Below, one piece after another: positions 41,551-49,900 of a stretch of DNA of 64,000 bases (within the stretch, counting starts at the first letter, position 1; every line of letters starts with the position of its first letter). The notes below the pieces were generated by a model that ran no database searches, was not told the origin of the DNA, and saw nothing but the letters and a program-made list of their open reading frames with translations. A program made the translations under genes and the position numbers. Source of the DNA: Flavobacterium reichenbachii (GTDB lineage Bacteria > Bacteroidota > Bacteroidia > Flavobacteriales > Flavobacteriaceae); the NCBI RefSeq assembly GCF_002217435.1, contig NZ_MUHF01000021.1, positions 71,303 to 135,302 of the forward strand, given 5' to 3'.

Positions 41551-42090
41551 ATGAAGAATACTTCCTTAGAATTTGATAATGTAATTACGGTTTGCCGAAC
41601 CTTGTTTATCAATAAAATGAAAGATTACGGCAGTGCGTGGAGAATTTTAAGACTTCCGTCATTGACTGATCAAATTTTTATAAAAGCACAAAGAATCAGA
41701 AGTTTACAAGAAAACGAAGTTCGTAAAGTGGATGAAGATGAAAAAGGAGAATTTATCGGAATCATCAATTATTCGATTATGGCTTTAATTCAGTTAGAAT
41801 TAGGCGTAGTAGATCAGCCGGATTTAGACGTTGAAAAAGCAACTGAATTATATGACGCTAAAGTAAAGTTAACCAAAGACTTAATGGAAGCAAAAAATCA
41901 CGATTACGGCGAGGCGTGGCGCGACATGCGCGTGAGTTCGCTTACCGATTTGATCCTGCAGAAACTCCTTCGCGTAAAGCAGATTGAAGATAATAAAGGT
42001 AAAACTTTAGTTTCTGAAGGCATCGACGCTAATTATCAGGATATGATTAATTACTCTGTTTTTGCTTTAATCCTTGAACCAATAAAATAA
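41551..42090 (+). CDS. DUF1599 domain protein with internal duplication
   Basis: 179 residues. The protein consists of two similar halves: KMKDYGSAWRILRLPSLTDQ (about 22-41) against KNHDYGEAWRDMRVSSLTDL (about 117-136), each followed by an I-x-K/Q-RxxxIxE/D helix and an INYSxxAL end (IINYSIMALIQLELG; MINYSVFALILEPIK). This is the DUF1599 arrangement. The motif (DYG-AWR...LTD) recalls all-alpha nucleotide pyrophosphohydrolase-like proteins, but the function is not established. It is cytoplasmic. It is followed, after 107 bases with a palindrome, by the DoxX-type gene. Confidence 0.85.
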   Translation: MKNTSLEFDNVITVCRTLFINKMKDYGSAWRILRLPSLTDQIFIKAQRIRSLQENEVRKVDEDEKGEFIGIINYSIMALIQLELGVVDQPDLDVEKATELYDAKVKLTKDLMEAKNHDYGEAWRDMRVSSLTDLILQKLLRVKQIEDNKGKTLVSEGIDANYQDMINYSVFALILEPIK

Positions 42091-42096
42091 AAATAA

Positions 42097-42173
42097 GCCA
42101 CAAATTTCACGAATTTTCACATATTAGTTTCTGAAAATTCGTGAAATTGCTCCGCTAGCGCTCGGTCCGTGGC
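42097..42173. repeat. GCCAC...GTGGC nested palindrome
   Basis: The outer arms GCCAC (42097-42101) and GTGGC (42169-42173) enclose a perfect 16-bp inverted repeat, AATTTCACGAATTTTC at 42103-42118 and its complement at 42133-42148. The inner right-hand flank holds CCGCTAGCG and is followed by GTGGCAAAAAAA, shared with 38427-38439. Confidence 0.75.
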
Positions 42174-42197
42174 AAAAAAAATCCCAAATAAATTCCC

Positions 42198-43319
42198 ATG
42201 AAAAACATCATTACCCAATTTTCCCGATTATTTGTCGGAGTACTCTTTATCATTTCCGGATTAATTAAATTAAATGACCCGGTTGGTTTCTCTTATAAAC
42301 TGGCTGAATATTTTAGTGAACCTGTTTTTAATATGCCCTTTTTAGAGCCATTGGCGTTAGGTTTAGCTATTTTTCTGGTTATTTTAGAGGTAGTTTTGGG
42401 AGTAATGTTATTAGTGGGCTACAAAGCAAAAACAACGATTTGGGCTTTACTGCTTTTAATTGTTTTCTTTACTTTCCTTACCTTCTACTCTGCTTATTTT
42501 GATGTGGTTAAAGATTGCGGTTGTTTCGGCGATGCTTTGCATTTAACACCTTGGCAGTCCTTTACAAAAGATGTTGTTTTATTATTCTTTATCTTGATTT
42601 TATTCATCAATCAAAGATTAATCAAACCTTTATTTTCAACTCCAAAAACCAATTTTGCAGTATATGTGAGCGTAGTTTTGTGTGCGTTTATGGCAGTTTG
42701 GGTTTTAAATCATAATCCGATCAAAGATTTCCGCCCTTTTAAAGTTGGAAACAACATCGAAGAAGGAATGAAAATTCCGGAAGGTGCTCCAAAATCTGTA
42801 GTAGAAATGATTTTTATCTACAAAGTAAACGGAGTTAATAAAGAATTTACAGAAAAAGAGCTGGGTAATATTCCCGCAGGCGCTGTTTTTGTAGACAGAA
42901 AAGACAAGGTAATTACAGAAGGTTATGTACCGCCGATTCACGATTTTACAATGGTTAAAGACGATTCTGACTATAAGGAAGAATTATTAAAAGAACCAAA
43001 ACTGGTGATTTTTGTTACTTACGATCTTAAATTATCTGAGCCGGCTGGAATGAAAAAACTAGAAAAAGTAAGCGAGGATGCAAAAGCAAAAGGATATAAA
43101 GTTATTGCTATGACAGCTTCTGGACCAGACGAAATAGCAAAAGCTAAAAAGGAATACAAACTAAATGTAGATTTTTATTTCTCTGATGCAATTGCACTAA
43201 AAACTATCGAAAGATCAAATCCAAGTATTGTAATTTTACATAAGGGAACTGTTGTACAAAAAGTACATTATAATGACGTTGATGATTTAAAATTTTCTGA
43301 TACTGCTTATGATCTTTAA
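42198..43319 (+). CDS. DoxX/MauE-like membrane protein with C-terminal thioredoxin-like domain (BT_3928 family)
   Basis: 373 residues. The N-terminal third has four to five membrane helices of the DoxX/MauE type: FVGVLFIISGLIKLNDPVGF, LAIFLVILEVVLGVMLLVGY, a conserved DCGCFGDAL between helices 3 and 4, and LFFILILFINQRLI. After a further helix, an extracytoplasmic region follows (KVNGVNKEFTEKELGN) and ends in a thioredoxin-like fold (LVIFVTYDLKLSEPAGMKKL; NPSIVILHKGTVVQKV) without a CxxC pair. The DCGCF cysteines may carry electrons or bind metal. A role in envelope redox homeostasis is inferred. The tpiA neighbourhood is its usual place in Flavobacteriia. A strong terminator follows. Confidence 0.85.
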   Translation: MKNIITQFSRLFVGVLFIISGLIKLNDPVGFSYKLAEYFSEPVFNMPFLEPLALGLAIFLVILEVVLGVMLLVGYKAKTTIWALLLLIVFFTFLTFYSAYFDVVKDCGCFGDALHLTPWQSFTKDVVLLFFILILFINQRLIKPLFSTPKTNFAVYVSVVLCAFMAVWVLNHNPIKDFRPFKVGNNIEEGMKIPEGAPKSVVEMIFIYKVNGVNKEFTEKELGNIPAGAVFVDRKDKVITEGYVPPIHDFTMVKDDSDYKEELLKEPKLVIFVTYDLKLSEPAGMKKLEKVSEDAKAKGYKVIAMTASGPDEIAKAKKEYKLNVDFYFSDAIALKTIERSNPSIVILHKGTVVQKVHYNDVDDLKFSDTAYDL

Positions 43320-43337
43320 AAGATATTAAACAATATA

Positions 43338-43384
43338 AAGGCGCCAATATTCTGATATTTTTAGATATATTGGCGCTTTTTTTT
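43338..43384 (+). terminator. Terminator after the DoxX-type gene
   Basis: GCGCCAATAT and ATATTGGCGC form a perfect 10-bp stem with a 16-base loop, followed by eight T. Confidence 0.9.
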
Positions 43385-43430
43385 AAGTAAAAACTACTTC
43401 AATCAAATCTTAAATAAACGTTTTATAAAT

Positions 43431-44462
43431 ATGCCTGCAAGAATATCAACAGAATTGACCAGACGATTTTTTTCAAATCCTTTCCAGTTTTTATTTATAA
43501 CTGCACTGCTTGTTTATATTATTTATGATATCTACATCAATGTTACTTCTGGCAGTCATTTAATTCCTATCAATATTGCTGCATTGATCGCTGGAGTAAT
43601 TTTTGAGAGTAAAAGAATTACAAACAGATGGCTTCTTGTAGTGATTATTGGGATAGTTTCTGTTTTTATTGCCTATGGATTTTTAAAGTCTATAGCCGGC
43701 TCAGGTTTAGACATCAGATACGAATTATTTTTAATACCCAATACAGTTATTCGGATATGGCCTCCAATTTTTCTTGTTTTATATTTTATTTTTTCACTTG
43801 TATTTTACAAGTATAGAATAATTCCAAAACTTACCGAAGGCATAACTTTACTCCAATCTATAGCTGTTATTTATTGGGTTATCGATTATGGATTTATTAG
43901 CAGCAATAATTTATTTATAAAAGCATTTATGGTAATTGGATTGCTGTTTTCGTTATTTTCTATCTTTCATGCCTTTACAAACACTAATTTATCTAATACA
44001 CACAAACTTATTTTGAGTATCTGGAGCTCTATAATTATGATGCTTTTTGCTTTAGACAACATTGATTTAATTAATCAGCCGGCACCAATTGAGAATACTG
44101 AAAACTTAGTACAAATACTTTATCTTGGGCTGCAATACTTTCTTTTAGGCATTTCGAGCATTTATATCATTCAGAATTTTATCATGTTAGCTCGTTTTTT
44201 ACCGCGCCCGTGGAGATTTTTTAATTCAGAATATTTCAACAGTGTAAGAGAACTCAAAGAAGATCATATTTATCGCTATTCAGATGAGCAGGTTTCTCCA
44301 TTTCACTCTTTCATTTGTATTCTTTTTATAGGTGGAATTTTCTATTTAAATTATCATTATCAAATAGTTCCCAAACAATTTTTAATCTGGATGGCATTTG
44401 TAACTTTTCCACTCATCGTAAGTCTTTACAATAATCTTTTAGGAAAGAAAAACTACACTTAA
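43431..44462 (+). CDS. Polytopic membrane protein of unknown function
   Basis: 343 residues with about ten hydrophobic segments, for example FLFITALLVYIIYDIYINV, WLLVVIIGIVSVFIAYGFL, IFLVLYFIFSLVFYKYRII and FLIWMAFVTFPLIVSLY. A short positively charged N-terminus MPARISTELTRRFF suggests it starts inside. There is a loop of charged residues (about 270-295: EYFNSVRELKEDHIYRY). I do not recognise the family and see no transport or catalytic signature. The gene lies between two terminators of its neighbours, so it is probably transcribed alone or with the hydrolase 66 bases downstream. Confidence 0.8.
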   Translation: MPARISTELTRRFFSNPFQFLFITALLVYIIYDIYINVTSGSHLIPINIAALIAGVIFESKRITNRWLLVVIIGIVSVFIAYGFLKSIAGSGLDIRYELFLIPNTVIRIWPPIFLVLYFIFSLVFYKYRIIPKLTEGITLLQSIAVIYWVIDYGFISSNNLFIKAFMVIGLLFSLFSIFHAFTNTNLSNTHKLILSIWSSIIMMLFALDNIDLINQPAPIENTENLVQILYLGLQYFLLGISSIYIIQNFIMLARFLPRPWRFFNSEYFNSVRELKEDHIYRYSDEQVSPFHSFICILFIGGIFYLNYHYQIVPKQFLIWMAFVTFPLIVSLYNNLLGKKNYT

Positions 44463-44528
44463 ATCCTATTTCTTTCTCTAATTATATCTTACAGTTATTG
44501 CTAAACCATTTTAAAAACAACCTCATCT

Positions 44529-45191
44529 ATGAAACAATTTCAAAAATTCTGTTTTCTATTTACTTTACTGTGCGTATTTATGGCTTTTAGTCAGGAAAAA
44601 ACACCATTAAAAGATCAACGCTATGTATTTTTTCTACATAATAAATTTATCGAAGAAAATGATTTAAGCGCTGCACATCCTGAATACGGCAGATCTGAAT
44701 ACACAGAAATAATCAATTCTTTTAAAGCAGCTAATTTTATTGTTTTCAGCGAAAAAAGAAAGAAAAACACCAACGCTTCTGATTATGCAGAAAAAGTCGT
44801 AAAACAAATTAAAGCACTTTTGAAAAAAGGAATTCCTCCTAATAAAATAACTGTAATCGGAACTTCTAAAGGCGGTTATATTGCGCAGTACGTTTCTACT
44901 TATTTGGCAGATCCTAATGTAAATTTTGTTTTTATTGGATGTTTCAGAGATTCTGATATTAAAGAAATTCCAGATATTAATTTCTGCGGTAATATTCTAA
45001 CCATTTACGAGAAATCAGATATTTACGGCGTTTCGGCTGTTAAAAGAAAGGAAACTTCAAAACTCAAAATAAATCATTTTAAAGAAATTGAATTGAATAC
45101 GAATTTAAAACATGGTTTTCTATTTAAAGCTTTAGACGAATGGATCATTCCAAGCAAGAAATGGGCAAATGAAAATTATGATCTAAAATAA
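44529..45191 (+). CDS. Secreted alpha/beta-hydrolase-like protein
   Basis: 220 residues with a signal ending FMAFSQ. The central NKITVIGTSKGGYIAQYVST has the nucleophile-elbow pattern G-x-S-x-G of alpha/beta hydrolases (serine in GTSKGG). A C-terminal histidine in LKHGFLFKALDEW can be the catalytic base. A strand YVFFLHNKFIEEND near the N-terminus may carry the oxyanion-hole region. The substrate is unknown. Hairpin terminator directly after the stop. Confidence 0.8.
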   Translation: MKQFQKFCFLFTLLCVFMAFSQEKTPLKDQRYVFFLHNKFIEENDLSAAHPEYGRSEYTEIINSFKAANFIVFSEKRKKNTNASDYAEKVVKQIKALLKKGIPPNKITVIGTSKGGYIAQYVSTYLADPNVNFVFIGCFRDSDIKEIPDINFCGNILTIYEKSDIYGVSAVKRKETSKLKINHFKEIELNTNLKHGFLFKALDEWIIPSKKWANENYDLK

Positions 45192-45200
45192 AATGCAAAA

Positions 45201-45239
45201 AGAGCCTTCAAATGATTCAAATTCATTGAAGGCTTTTTT
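45201..45239 (+). terminator. Terminator after the hydrolase gene
   Basis: AGCCTTCAA and TTGAAGGCT form a perfect 9-bp stem with a 13-base loop, followed by six T. Confidence 0.9.
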
Positions 45240-45457
45240 GTTGGATCTGACTTTTTTCGGCTTCAAAAATTAGTCTTCAAACCAAAAAACAAATCATTTT
45301 TTCGACTTAAAAAATACACATTCAAAAAATGAGAGGATTTTACAGCCAACTATTACGATTTCATTCGGCTTTTTTTAACCCAAAATGATCGTTTTGTTAC
45401 AAAATAAACGACTCTTCAAATTTTGTTAATCCGCATTTAGCTTTCAATTTGTTTGTT
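45240..45457. other. Intergenic region without gene
   Basis: With the adjoining terminator and promoter this makes a 313-base gap. I see no open frame of note and no clear repeat. It contains short AT-rich runs and one weak inverted pair (AAAATGATCGTTTT). It probably only carries upstream promoter sequence for the TlpA-like gene. Confidence 0.5.
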
Positions 45458-45465
45458 TAACTTTG
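45458..45465 (+). promoter_or_regulatory. Candidate -7 promoter element of the TlpA-like gene
   Basis: TAACTTTG matches TAnnTTTG and ends 39 bases before the ATG at 45505. Several TTTG copies lie upstream, but none is at an ideal spacing. Confidence 0.5.
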
Positions 45466-45504
45466 TGAATTCGGTACCTAACAAAAAATTAATATAATTT
45501 ATAT

Positions 45505-45999
45505 ATGAAACAAATCGCTTTAGTGGTAATAGCATTTATTACATTTTCATGTTCACAGGCTCAGAAAACAAGTTTTTCAAAAGAAGCTTTGTCTGAAAAA
45601 TTATTAGGAACTGACGATAGTCAGACTACTTTTAAAAACATCTTAAAAAAATATAAAGGAAAAACTTTAGTAATCGAAGTTTGGGCTTCTTGGTGCGGCG
45701 ACTGTGTAAAAGCAATGCCAAAAGTAAAAGAACTTCAGGCAAACAATCCAAATGTTTCTTATTTATTCCTTTCTGCTGATAAAACGGCTGAAAAATGGAA
45801 AATAGGAATTGAAAAACATGAATTAAAAGGCGATCATTTTATGATGAATGACGGCATGAAAGGTGTTTTTGGGAAAGCTATAGACTTAGACTGGATTCCG
45901 AGATATATTATCGTTGACAAAACAGGGAAAATTGTATTGTACCGCGCAATCGAAACTGATTTTGATAAAATCAACGCTGCGTTACAAGGTTTAAAATAA
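45505..45999 (+). CDS. TlpA-like thioredoxin-fold lipoprotein
   Basis: 164 residues. A lipoprotein signal ends in ITFSCSQAQ. The thioredoxin fold shows TLVIEVWASWCGDCVKAMPK with the active-site pair C-G-D-C, then YLFLSADKTAEKWKIGIEKH, and the cis-proline loop WIPRYIIVDKTGKIVLYRA. It is probably an envelope thiol-disulfide reductase. The CGDC active site is less usual than CPPC or CGPC; the acidic residue should shift its redox potential. It stands before tpiA, a common arrangement in Flavobacteriia, separated by 106 bases. Confidence 0.9.
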   Translation: MKQIALVVIAFITFSCSQAQKTSFSKEALSEKLLGTDDSQTTFKNILKKYKGKTLVIEVWASWCGDCVKAMPKVKELQANNPNVSYLFLSADKTAEKWKIGIEKHELKGDHFMMNDGMKGVFGKAIDLDWIPRYIIVDKTGKIVLYRAIETDFDKINAALQGLK

Positions 46000-46105
46000 T
46001 CCTTAAATGACAATTTAAAAAATCAATTTCAATTTTGACTTTGATTATATTTAGATTAAAACTTCAAAAAAAACAAATTTAAAAAGAATAACAAAAACTA
46101 CCAAA

Positions 46106-46858
46106 ATGAGAAAAAAGATTGTTGCAGGAAACTGGAAAATGCACAAAAACGCAGCACAGACTGAGGAATTATTAAGTGAATTAATCAACAAAATACCAGC
46201 TCAAACAAATGCACAAGTTATTGTGGCTCCAACATTTGTAAACTTGGCTGCAGCTGTTGCTAAAGTAAAAAACACAACTATCGGCGTTTCTGCTCAAAAT
46301 GTTCACCAAGCTGAAGGCGGTGCGTTTACAGGAGAAATTTCTGCAGAAATGTTAACCAGCATTGGTGTAAACACAGTAATTCTTGGTCACTCTGAGCGTC
46401 GTGCTATTTTTAACGAAACAGATGCTTTAATCGCAAATAAAGTAGACACTGCTTTAAAACATGACCTGACAGTTATTTTCTGTTTTGGAGAAGAATTAAA
46501 AGACCGTCAGTCTGGAAATCACTTTAATATTGTTGAAAATCAATTACGTGATGGATTATTTCAAATTGCAAAAGAATCTTGGTCTAAAGTTGTTTTAGCT
46601 TACGAGCCCGTTTGGGCTATCGGAACTGGAGAAACTGCTTCGCCAGAACAAGCACAGGAAATGCACGAATTTATCAGAGAAGTAGTTCGTAAGGCTTACG
46701 GTGCTGAAATCGCTGATGAAGTTTCTATTTTATACGGTGGTTCTGTAAAACCAGAAAATGCTAAAGAAATCTTCTCTAAGCCAGATGTAGACGGAGGTCT
46801 TATTGGTGGAGCAGCTTTAAAAGCTGATGACTTCCTGGCCATTGTAACTGCTATCTAG
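46106..46858 (+). CDS. tpiA: Triose-phosphate isomerase
   Basis: 250 residues, normal length. Catalytic motifs are all present: AGNWKMHKN with the substrate lysine (K11), VILGHSERR with the catalytic histidine, AYEPVWAIGTG with the catalytic glutamate and flexible loop, then ILYGGSVKPENA and the closing DGGLIGGAALKADDF. It interconverts dihydroxyacetone phosphate and glyceraldehyde 3-phosphate in glycolysis and gluconeogenesis. A repeat and a terminator follow the stop. Confidence 0.99.
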   Translation: MRKKIVAGNWKMHKNAAQTEELLSELINKIPAQTNAQVIVAPTFVNLAAAVAKVKNTTIGVSAQNVHQAEGGAFTGEISAEMLTSIGVNTVILGHSERRAIFNETDALIANKVDTALKHDLTVIFCFGEELKDRQSGNHFNIVENQLRDGLFQIAKESWSKVVLAYEPVWAIGTGETASPEQAQEMHEFIREVVRKAYGAEIADEVSILYGGSVKPENAKEIFSKPDVDGGLIGGAALKADDFLAIVTAI

Positions 46859-46865
46859 ATTTTGG

Positions 46866-46900
46866 TTCCATACTGAAATTTCGGAATCAGAATAGATTTT
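46866..46900. repeat. GAAATTTCGG palindromic repeat, copy 2
   Basis: TTCCATACTGAAATTTCGGA followed by ATCAGAATAGATTTTA. It shares the GAAATTTCG core and the ATAGATTTTA tail with 31108-31143. The arms are more decayed here. Confidence 0.4.
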
Positions 46901-46918
46901 ACAATTTCATTATATATA

Positions 46919-46948
46919 AAAGTGTTCACTGATGTGAACGCTTTTTTT
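46919..46948 (+). terminator. Terminator after tpiA
   Basis: AAGTGTTCAC and GTGAACGCTT form a 10-bp stem with one G-T wobble and a 4-base loop, followed by T7. Confidence 0.9.
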
Positions 46949-47016
46949 ATGCCTAAAAATATTTTTAAATTAACAATGTTCGATTAGATTTTTAAGCAAC
47001 TTCTGTTTTGGATTCT

Positions 47017-47024
47017 TACCTTTG
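47017..47024 (+). promoter_or_regulatory. Candidate -7 promoter element of prmA
   Basis: TACCTTTG matches TAnnTTTG and ends 14 bases before the ATG at 47039, implying a very short leader. Confidence 0.45.
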
Positions 47025-47038
47025 CAAAAAAATTATTT

Positions 47039-47872
47039 ATGTCGAATATATATTTAGGGTATCATTTTACAATTGAACCAAAAGAATTAGGATCTGAAAT
47101 TTTAGTTGCTGAACTGGGTGAAAAAGCTTTTGAAAGTTTTACAGAAACAGAAAGCGGCATTTCAGCTTTTGTAAAAAAAGATTTATGGGACGAGAATATT
47201 CTTGATGACATTTATATTTTGCAATCTGAAGAATTTAAAATTGAATACACAATCGAAGAAATCGATCAGGTAAACTGGAACGAAGAATGGGAGAAAAACT
47301 TTGAAGCAATAGACGTTGACGGAAAATGCCATGTACGCGCTCCTTTTCACGAAAAAACAGATGCCGAATTTGATATTGTAATCGAACCAAAAATGAGTTT
47401 TGGAACAGGTCATCATGAAACGACTCATATGATGATTCAGCATTTATTAGAGATAAATGTAGAAGGTTTAAAAACTTTAGACATGGGCTGCGGTACTGCA
47501 ATTTTAGCGATTTTAGCTGAGATGAAAGGCGCACAGCCAATTGATGCAATTGATATAGATAATTGGTGTTATCTTAATTCTATAGAAAATGCAGAACGCA
47601 ATAATTGTAAACACATTACCGTTTATGAAGGCGATGCAGCTTTACTGGCAGGCAAAAAGTACGATTTGATTATTGCTAATATCAACCGTAATATTTTGCT
47701 GAATGATATGCAAAGTTATGTAGATTGCTTAAACAAAAAAGGAACTTTGCTCTTAAGTGGTTTCTATGAAGAAGACATTCCGTTTATTGATGTTTCCTGC
47801 ACAGAAAAAGGTCTGACTTATGTTAAAAAGTTTCAAAGAAATAACTGGGTTTCATTAAAATACGTAAATTAG
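47039..47872 (+). CDS. prmA: Ribosomal protein L11 methyltransferase
   Basis: 277 residues. The SAM-binding motif I is LKTLDMGCGTAILAILAEMKG, written here in part as DMGCGTAILAI, followed by AIDIDNWCYLNSIENAERNN (acidic SAM-ribose residue) and DLIIANINRNILLNDM, the family NIN/NP-type motif. MSFGTGHHETTHMMI precedes it, as is diagnostic of PrmA. It methylates lysines and the N-terminus of L11. The clpS gene follows after 27 bases, so the pair is an operon. Confidence 0.96.
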   Translation: MSNIYLGYHFTIEPKELGSEILVAELGEKAFESFTETESGISAFVKKDLWDENILDDIYILQSEEFKIEYTIEEIDQVNWNEEWEKNFEAIDVDGKCHVRAPFHEKTDAEFDIVIEPKMSFGTGHHETTHMMIQHLLEINVEGLKTLDMGCGTAILAILAEMKGAQPIDAIDIDNWCYLNSIENAERNNCKHITVYEGDAALLAGKKYDLIIANINRNILLNDMQSYVDCLNKKGTLLLSGFYEEDIPFIDVSCTEKGLTYVKKFQRNNWVSLKYVN

Positions 47873-47899
47873 TTTTATACAGTACAAAAATCTAAAAAA

Positions 47900-48175
47900 A
47901 TGAGTACTAAAGAAAAAGTAAAAGAAAGAGTTAGAGAAAAAGAAGCCGTTGGTTTTAATAACGAAATTATTGTGTACAATGATGATGTGAATACTTTTGA
48001 CCACGTAATTGATACTTTAATGCGCGTTTGCAGCCATACTGCAGAACAAGCAGAACAATGTTCGCTAATTGTACATTACAACGGAAAATGCACGGTTAAG
48101 ACTGGTCCGATTGATAAATTAAAACCACAATGCACACAACTTTTGGAAGCTGGACTGAGCGCTGAAATTGTTTAA
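47900..48175 (+). CDS. clpS: ATP-dependent Clp protease adaptor ClpS
   Basis: 91 residues. The ClpS core is clear: IIVYNDDVNTFDHVIDTLMR with the N-degron pocket DDVNT, then CSHTAEQAEQCSLIVHYNGK with the HxxG-like histidine and CTVKTGPIDKLKPQ. ClpS brings N-end-rule substrates to ClpAP in the cytoplasm. The charged N-terminus (KEKVKERVREKE) is the flexible tail that inserts into ClpA. A terminator follows the stop. Confidence 0.97.
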   Translation: MSTKEKVKERVREKEAVGFNNEIIVYNDDVNTFDHVIDTLMRVCSHTAEQAEQCSLIVHYNGKCTVKTGPIDKLKPQCTQLLEAGLSAEIV

Positions 48176-48191
48176 ATTAACATATCTAAAG

Positions 48192-48237
48192 AAGCATTCT
48201 ATTTTATTCTATATTTGAATAATTAGAATGCTTTTTT
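48192..48237 (+). terminator. Terminator after clpS, with a promoter-like element in the loop
   Basis: AAGCATTCTA and TAGAATGCTT form a perfect 10-bp stem followed by T5. The 22-base loop contains TATATTTG (48210-48217), an exact TAnnTTTG match that could serve the next gene. Confidence 0.8.
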
Positions 48238-48269
48238 ATTTGTCTTTAAGATTTACCAAAATTACTATT

Positions 48270-49784
48270 ATGAGAATTATCAAACTTCTTCTTTTTCTAT
48301 TTCCCATAATTTCCAGCAGCCAGCAGAAATTTGATAATTTACGAGAGCAGCTGGCTAAAAGCAAGACTATTGGATATGAATATGTATATAGTTACGAAAA
48401 CAATTATGCCGTTTTTAGAACTTTTAAAGACAAAATGGGATTAATTGATACTCTTGGCAATGTTATTATCAAGCCTCACTACCAATATATCTACAATAAA
48501 GAAAATCTTAAAAATATATTTGAAGTTGGAAATACGATTAACAAAAAATTCAAACGAGGCTATATTGATTTGAAGGGAAATGTTAGGATTCCGCTTGAAT
48601 ATGATAATGTTTACAGCTTTGGAAAAGGTTTAATTAGTGTTTCAAAAAACAATAAAGAAGGCGTTGTAGACACTTTAAACAAAACAATTCTGCCTTTAAA
48701 ATATCAGAACATAATGAGTCAGGATGGGATTTTGTTTGTTCAAAACAATAATTCACTCGACCTTTTTGATGCCGCTGGAAAGCAATTAACAAACTTTCAG
48801 GCTAAAGGCATCGAATATTTCACAAACAATAAATCGATTGTAACACTTCAAAACAATACTACACTAATTATAAACAATAAAGGTGCTGTTGTATTGAATA
48901 CTATCAAAAATCATAAATTTGAAAATATAATTGGTACGGATTCTTATATCATTCGCAACACGATAACGAATAAAAAAGGCGTTATAAATTCTTCCGGCAA
49001 ATATGAAATTGAATGTAAGTATGATGATATTTCACCTTCAAACTCCATTTATATTGTTCATGAAAAAGAGAAATATGGCATCATTACTAAAAACGATTCT
49101 ATTCTAAAACCCTTAATTTACACATCTATTTACAATGTGAATTACAGGGATACTACCCAATTTAAAAATCAATATCTTACACAAAAAGGTGATTTAAAAG
49201 GTATAATAAATCCTTTTATGGAGAAAGAAATAATTCCGTTTAAATATCAAAATATACAAACTTTTTCAAACGATTATATCGTAACCAATTCTGAAAATAA
49301 AAATGGTTTGTATTCTGAAAAAGGAGAACTGATTGTTCCTGAAGATTATGAATTTTACAACGGTTACAAGAATAGAATTTTCGCAGTAAAAAACACCAAA
49401 AATTATCTTCTCACAATCGATAATCAAAAGTATTCGGAAATAGAATTTCTCGCTGGTGAATTTGTAAAAGAACGTTATTTTTCAAACGGAATTTCGACAA
49501 GCAAATACCAAATATTCAAAAATCTAAATGAATTCGGCGTGGTCAGCAATGAAAATAAAATCGTAATTCCATGCGGATTTAGTTCGATTAAACAGATCTA
49601 TTCTACTGGAGAATTTATTGTTCAGAAAAACAAAAAATACGGAATTCTAAATGCTGAAAATAAACTTCTTTTAGAAATGAAATACGACACTTTTCAAATA
49701 ATAAAGGAAGTGGTGAAATTTGGAATCAAGAATCAAAAAACACCAAAATTTCATTCGGTTAATTTTAATGAAAACCTACAATAG
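48270..49784 (+). CDS. WG-repeat secreted protein
   Basis: 504 residues from MRIIKLLLFLFPIISSSQ. A start at 48228 would lie inside the terminator stem, so the later ATG is preferred. After the signal peptide the chain is a series of WG-type repeats of about 45-50 residues: MGLIDTLGNVIIKPHYQYIY, RGYIDLKGNVRIPLEYDNVY, KEGVVDTLNKTILPLKYQNI, KNGLYSEKGELIVPEDYEFY and KYGILNAENKLLLEMKYDTF. WG repeats form beta-propeller-like or stacked hairpins, and their role is unclear. The protein is probably periplasmic or surface-exposed. Confidence 0.85.
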   Translation: MRIIKLLLFLFPIISSSQQKFDNLREQLAKSKTIGYEYVYSYENNYAVFRTFKDKMGLIDTLGNVIIKPHYQYIYNKENLKNIFEVGNTINKKFKRGYIDLKGNVRIPLEYDNVYSFGKGLISVSKNNKEGVVDTLNKTILPLKYQNIMSQDGILFVQNNNSLDLFDAAGKQLTNFQAKGIEYFTNNKSIVTLQNNTTLIINNKGAVVLNTIKNHKFENIIGTDSYIIRNTITNKKGVINSSGKYEIECKYDDISPSNSIYIVHEKEKYGIITKNDSILKPLIYTSIYNVNYRDTTQFKNQYLTQKGDLKGIINPFMEKEIIPFKYQNIQTFSNDYIVTNSENKNGLYSEKGELIVPEDYEFYNGYKNRIFAVKNTKNYLLTIDNQKYSEIEFLAGEFVKERYFSNGISTSKYQIFKNLNEFGVVSNENKIVIPCGFSSIKQIYSTGEFIVQKNKKYGILNAENKLLLEMKYDTFQIIKEVVKFGIKNQKTPKFHSVNFNENLQ

Positions 49785-49900
49785 CAGTATTTCAGTATTA
49801 TTCACACTTCTTTTACGAGTTATTTATTTGATAACACAGCCAAAACTGGCTCTCCAGACATCTTTATTTATGGATTTTTTATCTTAATAACCATGATTTA

